DNA of 34,275 nt, from positions 24,015 through 58,289 of the forward strand of contig MEMI01000009.1 of the NCBI GenBank assembly GCA_001767915.1. Reading direction: 5' to 3'. The stretch comes from Alphaproteobacteria bacterium RIFCSPHIGHO2_02_FULL_46_13. Lineage in GTDB: Bacteria > Pseudomonadota > Alphaproteobacteria > Micavibrionales > Micavibrionaceae. The position numbers and the translations under genes were made by a program. The notes under the pieces are model-generated. The model ran no database searches and was not told where the DNA came from. It saw nothing but the letters and a program-made list of their open reading frames with translations. Below are positions 25,424-32,621 of this stretch, piece after piece. The stretch's first letter is position 1. Each line of letters starts with the position of its first letter.

Positions 25424-26944
25424 CTAACCGTAAAACTTTTCAACAAACTGGTTGAGGAGTTTGACGCCAAAGCCGCTGGCAAAGGGGACTGGGCAAGTCG
25501 GCGTTGATTTGGACATCGCAACCCCTGCAATATCCAAGTGCGCCCATTTGCGGTCTTTGTCGATAAATTCACCAAGGAAGGCCGCGGCGGTACATGATCC
25601 GCCCATGCGTCCGTTCCCGATATTTTTAATATCGGCGAACGGCGAATCCATTTCGCGGCGGAAGCTGTCGTCCAGCGGCATGCGCCAGAGTTTTTCACCT
25701 GTCTGACCACTGGCTGTTTCCAACTGTGTCCAAAGGTCGCTATCATTGACGAACGCGCCGCAATGGTTGAGGCCTAAGGCTACCATGATCGCACCTGTAA
25801 GTGTTGCCAGATCAATGATCAGTTTCGGGTCATATTTTTCCTGAACGTAGGTCAGCGCGTCTGCCAATACCAAACGGCCTTCGGCATCAGTGTTTAAAAT
25901 CTCAACCGTTTTACCGCTGTAAGATGTCACAATGTCGCTTGGACGTGTGGCTTCGTCAGAGATCGCGTTTTCAGCCAAGGCAACAACCGCCACCACTGGC
26001 ACTTTGCATTTGCGTTTTGCAAGCATGGACATCAAACCCACAACCGTTGCCGCACCGCCCATATCCATTTTCATGTCGAGCATGCCTTCGAATGGTTTGA
26101 CGTTTAACCCGCCTGTGTCAAAGGTGATGCCTTTGCCCACAAAGGCCAGAGGTTTATCGGCTTTTTTCTTAGTACCTTTTGCGGCGCTTGTCCCCGGCCA
26201 GCTCATCACCACAAGGCGCGGTAAATGTTCGGAGGCTTGTCCGACGGCCATGAGGCAACCCATTTTCATTTTGGTCAATTGTTTATCATCAAAAATCTGA
26301 ACCGTAACGCCCAACGGGGTGAGGGTCGATTTGATTTTGGATGCAAAGCTTTCAGGGTAGAGGACGTTCGGCGGTGTATTCACCAAATCACGGGTGAGCG
26401 AGATCGATTGCGCCAAGGCATCGACAATTTTCGAATCTTTGGCGAGTTGTTTGTCTTCGGAGGTCACAATGGTGATGGTTTTAAGTTGTACTGCATCTTT
26501 ATCTTTTTTGACGGTTTTAAATTCATCAAAGCGATAAGACCCGAGTTGCACACCCAGAATAATTGATGACAATGAAGCGGCATCCACATCATCGGCATTT
26601 AAAATACCTACTTTTACAGCACCTTGCGCCACAAGTGCGCCGAGCATTTTGCCGCCGATGGTCTCTAACCCTTCCGAAGTTAATTTCTCTTTTTTGCCAA
26701 GCCCCACAATAATGACACGCAATGTGTCGGATTTGGCGGGAAGGGCAAGGGTTAAAGTCTGGCCAGCGTCCGCATTGAATTTTGTGTGGTTTTCCAACTG
26801 GTGCGCAATCAATCCGCCGAATGTTTTATCTGCGGCGGCGGCAATTTTTGAAAGTTTTTTGTCGTCATAGACAAAAATGACGGATGTATCGACTTTCCCT
26901 GTTAATTTCTCTGAAAAATGGATGTTGGGAGACAGGATTGGCAT
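25424..26944 (-). CDS. pepA: Leucyl aminopeptidase (M17)
   Basis: Cytosolic zinc/manganese aminopeptidase of 506 residues. The N-terminal alpha/beta domain (residues about 1-165) is followed by the catalytic domain with FVGKGITFDTGG (metal-binding Lys and Asp, catalytic Lys), MKMDMGGAA, and the family signature NTDAEGRLVLADAL. E. coli PepA also binds DNA in Xer recombination; that role cannot be judged here. The ATG at 26942-26944 has only a weak ribosome binding site. It is the first gene of the pepA-addB-addA run and is divergent from lptF. Confidence 0.96.
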   Translation of the reverse strand: MPILSPNIHFSEKLTGKVDTSVIFVYDDKKLSKIAAAADKTFGGLIAHQLENHTKFNADAGQTLTLALPAKSDTLRVIIVGLGKKEKLTSEGLETIGGKMLGALVAQGAVKVGILNADDVDAASLSSIILGVQLGSYRFDEFKTVKKDKDAVQLKTITIVTSEDKQLAKDSKIVDALAQSISLTRDLVNTPPNVLYPESFASKIKSTLTPLGVTVQIFDDKQLTKMKMGCLMAVGQASEHLPRLVVMSWPGTSAAKGTKKKADKPLAFVGKGITFDTGGLNVKPFEGMLDMKMDMGGAATVVGLMSMLAKRKCKVPVVAVVALAENAISDEATRPSDIVTSYSGKTVEILNTDAEGRLVLADALTYVQEKYDPKLIIDLATLTGAIMVALGLNHCGAFVNDSDLWTQLETASGQTGEKLWRMPLDDSFRREMDSPFADIKNIGNGRMGGSCTAAAFLGEFIDKDRKWAHLDIAGVAMSKSTPTCPVPFASGFGVKLLNQFVEKFYG

Positions 26945-27062
26945 AATTTTGACTCGCTTGGTTGTGGTCTTTTGGGTTATCTGATAAATCTATACTGGAA
27001 CCCCACTCTGTTCAACCCATCTCTTGAGGACTGCAGATGAAGCATTGGGGTTGTTTTTTTGT

Positions 27063-28181
27063 ATGAGAATTGTTGACCGCTATATTTTTCGCCACACTCT
27101 GATCGCTACTGTTTTTGTGACATTGGTTCTGACGGCGCTTGTCTTTTTGATGCAGTCCTTGAAATTCATTGATCTGGTGATTAATGCGGGGGCTTCGGGC
27201 TTTTTTATCTGGCTGCAAACGCTCCTTTATTTACCGGGGTTCTTGGAAATTATTTTGCCGATCGGCATGGTCGCGGGCGTTCTGTTTATCTATAACCGCC
27301 TGACGATGGATAGCGAATTGATTGTCCTGCGTGCCCTTGGTTTTTCACCATTTCGGCTGGCACGCCCTGCGTTATTATTGGCAACGATATTGGGGATTTT
27401 ATTGTTCCTGAATATGGGATGGCTCTCCCCCGTCAGCAGGCAGCAAGCCATCACGTTGCGTCAGGATATTCAGGCACAAATGTCATCTTTGATTTTTCGT
27501 GAAGGTATCTTTAACGAAGCCGGCCCCCATCTGATGGTTTATATCAAGGAGCGTGATGATAAGGGCCAGTTGCATGGTCTGGTCATCCATGATTCCCGTG
27601 ATGAAACCAAAGCCCCATCCACGGTGATCGCCAGAAGCGGTGTCTTGGTTTCCACCAAAACAGGCCAACAAGTCCTTGTGTATGAAGGATCACGCCAAGA
27701 GGTCGATGAAAAGACAGGCATCATGCGCCACCTCGATTTCGATCAATATACAATTGATATTCCCGAACCCGAGAAAAATAAAAAAGAAAGATGGCTTGAA
27801 CCGGATGAGCGCACAACAAGCGCCCTTATTTCATCCGTGAACGATAAAGTTCTTGAGACAAAATCGAGGCGTCGTGAGTTGCGGGCAGAACTACAAAAAA
27901 GATTTTTGCTGCCCCTTCTTGTTCCCGGATTTGCGTTGATTGGTCTGTCCCTTTTGCTGATCGGAAGCCATGATCGTAGAGGTCAGAATCGTAAGGTTTT
28001 GGCGGCAGTGGCAAGTGTGGTTCTGCTTGAGATCTTTTTTCTGGGTAGTTACAATCTCGCAAAACAATCATCGGCTGGATTCCCGTTCATGCTGATAACT
28101 GTTCTGTTGCCCTATTTGGTTGCGATGGCAACCTTTTATAAAGAAAATATTATGAACGCAATTGATGGGGGAAGGCAGTAA
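27063..28181 (+). CDS. lptF: LPS export ABC transporter permease LptF
   Basis: One of the two permeases of LptB2FG, which lifts lipopolysaccharide from the inner membrane into the LptC-LptA bridge. The 372-residue YjgP/YjgQ protein starts MRIVDRYIFRHTL, with membrane helices near residues 10-32, 47-72, 95-118 and three at the C-terminus (about 280-365) flanking a periplasmic beta-jellyroll. I chose the ATG at 27063, which gives the typical family N-terminus; an in-frame TTG at 27024 would add 13 unusual residues. A TATACT at 26991-26996 could be the -10, but no good -35 is seen. The stop overlaps the lptG ATG by one base. Confidence 0.95.
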   Translation: MRIVDRYIFRHTLIATVFVTLVLTALVFLMQSLKFIDLVINAGASGFFIWLQTLLYLPGFLEIILPIGMVAGVLFIYNRLTMDSELIVLRALGFSPFRLARPALLLATILGILLFLNMGWLSPVSRQQAITLRQDIQAQMSSLIFREGIFNEAGPHLMVYIKERDDKGQLHGLVIHDSRDETKAPSTVIARSGVLVSTKTGQQVLVYEGSRQEVDEKTGIMRHLDFDQYTIDIPEPEKNKKERWLEPDERTTSALISSVNDKVLETKSRRRELRAELQKRFLLPLLVPGFALIGLSLLLIGSHDRRGQNRKVLAAVASVVLLEIFFLGSYNLAKQSSAGFPFMLITVLLPYLVAMATFYKENIMNAIDGGRQ

Positions 28182-29281
28182 TGCTGGCATTTATGAACTC
28201 CACCTTAGCGCGATATTTAGCCCGTATTTATGTGGTTAATTTTTTGGGGCTTTTGGCGATTTTGATGGGAGTCATTTACCTGTTCGAGATGGTCGAATTA
28301 TTGCGCCGCGCGGGAAAACAGGATGACGTACCTTTATCAACTGTCTTTGGCATGGCGCTTTTAAAATTGCCGGATGTGGCAAGTACGATTGCACCTTTCG
28401 CGATTTTGTTTTCGGCGCTTTATAGTTTTTGGCAATTATCCAAGCGGTCTGAATTGGTGGTGTTAAGATGCGCGGGAATTTCGGTATGGCAATTTCTATT
28501 GCCTATTATTGCCAGTGCGATGGCAATCGGTGTCATAATGGTCACGGTCATTAACCCGATCAGTTCTACAATGTATACACAGTATTCCGTGCTGGAGCGT
28601 CTTCATCTCCGCAAGGAACAAGGCAATGTGATTGCGGTCTTTAAACAGGGGTTATGGTTACGTCAGGAAACTGGCAAAGGCTATGCCATTTTGCATGCAG
28701 GTAATATCGACCCTGACTGGCGGTTGCGCGATGTGATGGTGTTGTCCTTTGACAAAGAAAACAGGTTTCAGGACAGGATGGACGCCCCGATGGCACTTTT
28801 AAAATCCGGAAACTGGGTGTTGAAAGATGCTGTTTTAAACATCCCTGGCTATCCTTTGAAAAAATCGGCCTCCGCCAGTATTCCGACAAATTTGACCACC
28901 AAAGACATTGAAGAAAGTTTTTCCAGTCCCAAATCCATGGGATTCTGGAGTATGACAAGCTTCATTGATACTCTAGATGCAACCGGATTTGATTCAACGC
29001 GCGTCCGTATCCAGTTCCAATCCCTGTTGTCTCAACCATTTTTATATGCGGCAATGATTTTATTGGCGGCCTGTGTTGCCCTGCGCCAGCAAAGACAGGG
29101 GCAAACATTTCTTTTCCTTGTGATCGGCGTGATGACCGGATTTATTGTGTTTATTATGTCTAACTTTTTACAGGTTCTCGGATCATCCCATCAGTTGCCC
29201 GTCTTTTTATCTGCATGGAGTCCGGCCATGATCTTTACCCTGCTCGGGGCATCCGTCCTTTTGACGTTAGAAGATGGTTAA
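28181..29281 (+). CDS. lptG: LPS export ABC transporter permease LptG
   Basis: Partner permease of LptF, 366 residues of the same YjgP/YjgQ family, with the same helix-jellyroll-helix plan (FLGLLAILMGVIYLFEMVELLRR near the N-terminus, last helix ending about residue 361). GGAAGG six bases before the ATG at 28181 supports this start, and TAATG overlap with lptF shows coupled translation. In many alphaproteobacteria lptD, surA and pdxA follow; here mlaA comes next after a 168-base gap. Confidence 0.95.
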   Translation: MLAFMNSTLARYLARIYVVNFLGLLAILMGVIYLFEMVELLRRAGKQDDVPLSTVFGMALLKLPDVASTIAPFAILFSALYSFWQLSKRSELVVLRCAGISVWQFLLPIIASAMAIGVIMVTVINPISSTMYTQYSVLERLHLRKEQGNVIAVFKQGLWLRQETGKGYAILHAGNIDPDWRLRDVMVLSFDKENRFQDRMDAPMALLKSGNWVLKDAVLNIPGYPLKKSASASIPTNLTTKDIEESFSSPKSMGFWSMTSFIDTLDATGFDSTRVRIQFQSLLSQPFLYAAMILLAACVALRQQRQGQTFLFLVIGVMTGFIVFIMSNFLQVLGSSHQLPVFLSAWSPAMIFTLLGASVLLTLEDG

Positions 29282-29406
29282 TCCCGATAGATACATTTTT
29301 GCAACAAGCAGGGTTCTTTGAGAACTCTAACCCCTTGACCCAACACTTATTTCAATGCAGTTTGTGAACAGAATTTAAATCTTAACCGATTTGTAACCGT
29401 TCCCTG

Positions 29407-29436
29407 TTGGAATGGGTGGTAAGTCTGTTTTATAAT
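29407..29436 (+). promoter_or_regulatory. Possible promoter of mlaA
   Basis: TTGGAA (29407-29412), 18 bases, perfect TATAAT (29431-29436). It is close to the consensus, but the start point would fall only about seven bases before the ATG at 29450 and would leave little of the ribosome binding site GGGG. Either the leader is extremely short or the match is fortuitous. Confidence 0.35.
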
Positions 29437-29449
29437 TGTGGGGTCCTTA

Positions 29450-30181
29450 ATGGCACTTGATTTCAAAAAATTAATCGCGTTTTCAGCAGTCGGGCTCATG
29501 CTCGCGGCTTGCTCAACATCATCCACAACGGATGGTGGCATTTCCGATCCGATGGAAGGGCTTAATCGTGGTATTTTCAAATTTAACGATGTTGTTGATA
29601 CAGCTGTTTTGAAACCAGTTGCCGAAGGGTATCGTGCGGGCGTGCCTAAACCGGCGCGTGTTGGCGTTCGTAATGCTCTGCGCAATTTGAAAACTCCACA
29701 AGTTGTTGCGAATAATTTGCTCCAAGGCAATGTGACTGGCGCCTGTGACGGTGTTACCCGTTTCCTGGCTAACACCCTCTTTGGTCTTGCGGGAACAATT
29801 GATGTCGCCGGTTCGGAAGGCGTGAAATACAAAGAAGAAGATTTCGGTCAAACACTGGGTGTTTGGGGTGCGGGAACAGGTCCTTATGTTGTCCTGCCGT
29901 TCTTCGGGTCCAGCTCCGTGCGTGATACGGCTGGTCTGGCTGTTGACATCTACGCTGACCCTGTGCGTATCGTGCTTGCAAATACAGATCGTCATGTTCT
30001 TAGTTATACTCGCAGTGCAATCTCCGTTGTTGATAAACGCGAAGAGCTTCTGGACGTTTTGGCTGACCTTAAAAAGAACTCTATTGATTATTATGCCGCA
30101 ACCAAGAGTGCCTATACTCAACGTCGCGCCGCGCAGATTTCCAATAATGGAGAAAATGCGGACTTGGTGGATATGCCTTAG
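29450..30181 (+). CDS. mlaA: Outer-membrane lipoprotein MlaA (VacJ)
   Basis: Removes phospholipids from the outer leaflet of the outer membrane in the Mla retrograde pathway and passes them to MlaC. The 243-residue protein has a lipoprotein signal with lipobox LMLAAC (lipid-bearing Cys21). The VacJ motifs follow: DPMEGLNRGIFKFND, KPVAEGYR, NNLLQGN, RFLANTLFGLAG, DFGQTLGVWGAGTGPYVVLPFFGSSSVRD. The ATG at 29450 with GGGG six bases upstream is preferred over an in-frame GTG at 29438. It is followed by an intrinsic terminator before mlaC. Confidence 0.95.
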   Translation: MALDFKKLIAFSAVGLMLAACSTSSTTDGGISDPMEGLNRGIFKFNDVVDTAVLKPVAEGYRAGVPKPARVGVRNALRNLKTPQVVANNLLQGNVTGACDGVTRFLANTLFGLAGTIDVAGSEGVKYKEEDFGQTLGVWGAGTGPYVVLPFFGSSSVRDTAGLAVDIYADPVRIVLANTDRHVLSYTRSAISVVDKREELLDVLADLKKNSIDYYAATKSAYTQRRAAQISNNGENADLVDMP

Positions 30182-30217
30182 GCTATCTCTCAAACTGAAT
30201 AGTTATGCGAATCGTTT

Positions 30218-30243
30218 AAAAGGGGGGCTTGACCCTCCTTTTT
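30218..30243 (+). terminator. Intrinsic terminator between mlaA and mlaC
   Basis: A ten-pair stem (AAAAGGGGGG with CCCTCCTTTT, one G-T pair) around CTTGA ends in five T. It separates the mlaA and mlaC transcripts. Confidence 0.8.
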
Positions 30244-30326
30244 CCGTTGTAATTATAGATTTCTTATCGTAAGGAACTATATAATAATGCTCAAAATGAA
30301 TATTTTTTAGACAGTAGGCCCCTATA

Positions 30327-30968
30327 ATGAAGCTTTCAAAAACCCTTCCTCAACTTGCCGCATTGGTACTGTTAGGTTTTTTTGCAACCCCTGTGCAAGC
30401 CGCGGATTTGGTGGCTGTCACTGCGGCAAAACCCGCGAGTAATAATGAGCAGATCGCGCTGAATTTTGTCAAAGACACAGCCGAGAAAGGCCTTACATTC
30501 CTGTCAAAACCAAACAGTACCGAAGAGGAAAAGAAGGCGGAGTTCAAACAACTTTTGAATAATAGCTTTGATATGGAATCAATTGGTCGCTTTACCCTCG
30601 GCCGTTACTGGAATGTGGCGACACCAGCACAACAAAAGGAATATCAAGCGTTGTTCAGAAAAATGGTTGTGAATGTGTACGCACAACGATTCGGCGATTA
30701 TAAAGGCCAAAAATTCGAAGTCAGATCATCCCGCCCTGTTGGAAATGATGATGTCTTGGTCTCTTCCTTTATTGTTCCAACCGATGGCAGTGACAATATC
30801 CAAGTCGATTGGCGCGTCAGAAACCGCGGCGGTTCAATCAAAATCGTTGATGTGTTGGTTGCTGGCGTGAGCATGAGCGTGACACAACGTTCCGATTTCT
30901 CCTCGGTGATTCAGCGCGGTGGTGGAAAATTGGATGTTTTGATCGATTATTTGAAACAAAAAAGCTAA
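30327..30968 (+). CDS. mlaC: Periplasmic phospholipid-binding protein MlaC
   Basis: Shuttles phospholipid between MlaA in the outer membrane and the MlaFEDB transporter in the inner membrane. The 213-residue protein has a Sec signal peptide (basic start, LAALVLLGFFATPVQA, cut before ADL at about residue 25). The MlaC/Ttg2D core includes FDMESIGRFTLGRYW, FRKMVVNVYAQRF, VDWRVRNRGGSIKIVDVLVAGVSM and QRSDFSSVIQRGGG. No mlaD, mlaE or mlaF lies in the window. A terminator follows at once. Confidence 0.95.
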   Translation: MKLSKTLPQLAALVLLGFFATPVQAADLVAVTAAKPASNNEQIALNFVKDTAEKGLTFLSKPNSTEEEKKAEFKQLLNNSFDMESIGRFTLGRYWNVATPAQQKEYQALFRKMVVNVYAQRFGDYKGQKFEVRSSRPVGNDDVLVSSFIVPTDGSDNIQVDWRVRNRGGSIKIVDVLVAGVSMSVTQRSDFSSVIQRGGGKLDVLIDYLKQKS

Positions 30969-30995
30969 TTAGTGATTCGATAAATAGAGTTATTT

Positions 30996-31024
30996 AAAAG
31001 GGCAATTGAAGTTGCCCTTTTTTT
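30996..31024 (+). terminator. Intrinsic terminator after mlaC
   Basis: AAAAGGGCAA (30996-31005) pairs with TTGCCCTTTT (31012-31021) around TTGAAG and continues into a run of T. Confidence 0.9.
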
Positions 31025-31049
31025 GTTGTCTTGATGTCCCTCCTTTATT

Positions 31050-31120
31050 CCCCTCGCCCCCTGGGGGAGAGGGATGTGAAGCCTTAAGCCGTAAGGCTTT
31101 AGGTGAAGCTGGGTGAGGGG
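31050..31120. repeat. REP-like palindromic repeat, shortened copy
   Basis: It has the same arms as 17869-17961 (CCCCTCGCCC ... GGGTGAGGGG) and the inner AAGCC..GGCTT hairpin. The left half of the first inner hairpin is missing, so GGGGGAGAGGG has lost most of its partner. Confidence 0.75.
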
Positions 31121-31154
31121 CTACTATGGTTCAAAAGAGCAAACCCTGTTGCCC

Positions 31155-31242
31155 CCCTCACCCGACTTCGGCTAAGGGGCTTTGCCCCCAAGCCTCCGTT
31201 GCCCTCTCCCCCAAGGGGCGAGGGACATGGGGCAGGGAGAGG
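31155..31242. repeat. REP-like palindromic repeat, inverted copy
   Basis: Reverse-complement orientation relative to the copy at 31050-31120. It starts CCCCTCACCCGACTTCGGCT, has an inner hairpin of GGGGC and GCCCC around TTT, then CCCTCTCCCCC with GGGGCGAGGG, and ends in a GGCAGGGAGAGGG tail. The two copies are about 35 bases apart and could pair with each other. Confidence 0.75.
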
Positions 31243-31344
31243 GAAATTATGCTATTTTTGCCTAAAATATGTAGATATGAAAATAAAACTGTGTTTTTTG
31301 TGTCACAGGCAGGGTGCCAAGAAACAAAACCATGCTCGTAAAGC

Positions 31345-31373
31345 TTGAAAAGAGATCAAAAAAGAAGATTATA
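31345..31373 (+). promoter_or_regulatory. Candidate porin promoter
   Basis: TTGAAA (31345-31350), 17 bases, ATTATA (31368-31373); TATAAC two bases on is an alternative -10. It would give a leader of about 105 bases before the ATG at 31487. Confidence 0.4.
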
Positions 31374-31486
31374 ACACGGTATCTGTCTGCGTACCTATTT
31401 TGGTAAGGGCATACAAAACTAATGTGTGGTCTTTGTTCCATGTGGGGCAGACTGCGGATCTTAAACACTTATTGGAGGAATTTTCC

Positions 31487-32482
31487 ATGAACAAACTTAT
31501 GCTCGGCGCTGCTGCTGTTGCTTTGACACTTGCAGTATCCCCTGCTTTCGCTGCTGATGATTCTGGTGTAAAACTGGGTCTCGGTGGTTATTTCAAAGGA
31601 TACATGAACTACTCAAGCCAAGACTCAACACGTGATGTTGATATGCTTCGCGATACTGAAGTTCACTTCGGTGGCGAAACAACTCTCGACAACGGTTTGA
31701 CAGTTGGTGCTCACATTGAAACTGCTGCTGATGGCGATAACGGTTTCGAAATTGATGAATCATATGTTTACTTCGCTGGCTCTTGGGGTCGTGTAAACGC
31801 TGGTCGTGAAGATGGTGCTGCTTACTTGCTTCAAGTTGCTGCTCCTTCTGCTGATGACAACATCGACGGTATCCGTTCTTTCATCACTCCAGTTGCTTTG
31901 ACAGGTGCTCCACGCTCTGACTATGCTAACGATTTCGCTAAATCAGCTGATAAAGTAACCTACTTGTCACCAGTATTCTCTGGTTTCCAAGCTGGTGCTT
32001 CATACGCTACTGAAAACTCTGCAGCCACTTCAGGCGGCAACCGTACTAGCACAACACAATCTGATGTTATGGAAGCAGCAGTTCGTTACGAAGGTATGGT
32101 TGGTTCAGTTGGTTTGATCACTGGTGCTGGTTATACAACAGCTGGTGATGCAGACTACGATGCATGGAACCTTGGTGCTGATTTGGATATCGGTGCTTTC
32201 GGTCTCGGTGCTGTTTACCTTGCTGAAGATGATGCAACTGTAGACACAGACACATGGGCATTGGGTGCTGATTACACAACTGGTCCATTCAAACTCGGTG
32301 CTTCTTACTTGAACTCTGATGAAGATGGTGCTGGTGAACTCGATCGTTACGCAGCTGGTGTTGTATACTCATACGGCCCAGGCATGACCTTCCGTGGTTC
32401 TGTTGGTTACTCTGAAACCAATGACACTGCTGCTGATGATGATGCAACAACAGTAACTGTTGGTACACAAATCAACTTCTAA
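31487..32482 (+). CDS. Outer-membrane porin, 331 residues
   Basis: A beta-barrel porin of the general alphaproteobacterial/gram-negative type for passive solute entry. It has a Sec signal (MNKLMLGAAAVALTLAV, cut after AFA at residue 22), then GLGGYFKGYMNY and alternating amphipathic strands with Asp/Gly/Thr-rich turns. The chain ends in Phe (TVGTQINF), the BAM recognition signal. The ATG at 31487 with GGAGG eight bases upstream is clear; upstream in-frame starts lack a signal peptide. Ala is nearly always GCT, Gly GGT and Val GTT, unlike the neighbours, which points to very high expression. The protein is strongly acidic. A seven-base perfect palindrome (32482-32496) overlaps the stop codon, and a strong terminator follows. 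Confidence 0.92.
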   Translation: MNKLMLGAAAVALTLAVSPAFAADDSGVKLGLGGYFKGYMNYSSQDSTRDVDMLRDTEVHFGGETTLDNGLTVGAHIETAADGDNGFEIDESYVYFAGSWGRVNAGREDGAAYLLQVAAPSADDNIDGIRSFITPVALTGAPRSDYANDFAKSADKVTYLSPVFSGFQAGASYATENSAATSGGNRTSTTQSDVMEAAVRYEGMVGSVGLITGAGYTTAGDADYDAWNLGADLDIGAFGLGAVYLAEDDATVDTDTWALGADYTTGPFKLGASYLNSDEDGAGELDRYAAGVVYSYGPGMTFRGSVGYSETNDTAADDDATTVTVGTQINF

Positions 32483-32506
32483 TCTTCTTAGAAGATCTGA
32501 AATTCG

Positions 32507-32533
32507 AAAAGGGCGGCTTCGGTCGCCCTTTTT
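32507..32533 (+). terminator. Strong porin terminator with a UUCG tetraloop
   Basis: GGGCGGC (32511-32517) and GTCGCCC (32522-32528) close a C(UUCG)G loop, one of the most stable RNA tetraloops. Four A precede and five T follow. Confidence 0.92.
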
Positions 32534-32542
32534 ATTTGTCTT

Positions 32543-32570
32543 GCCCCTCCAAAGGGGAAAGAGAGAGGGG
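32543..32570. repeat. Possible fragment of the REP-like repeat
   Basis: GCCCCTCC, AAAGGGG and GAGAGAGGGG are spaced like one inner arm of the repeats at 17869 and 31050. It is short and could be chance. Confidence 0.3.
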
Positions 32571-32621
32571 AGATAACCTCTTTCCTCTAACCAACATCAA
32601 AGCTATATTTCTTTTATAACA

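Larger units (their letters stand above)
30969..31486. other. Long non-coding interval upstream of the porin
   Basis: The 518 bases hold the mlaC terminator, two palindromic repeats facing each other (31050-31120 and 31155-31242), and then an AT-rich part with a candidate porin promoter and a leader of about 110 bases. The small frames in the repeats are low-complexity and have no ribosome binding site, so I see no gene. Confidence 0.65.

Noticed and set aside
29519-30193. Minus-strand frame of 224 codons opposite mlaA
   Set aside because: Shadow of mlaA; no ribosome binding site and no recognisable domain.
31268-31345. Short frames in the leader region upstream of the porin
   Set aside because: About 20 codons, basic low-complexity peptides without a ribosome binding site.
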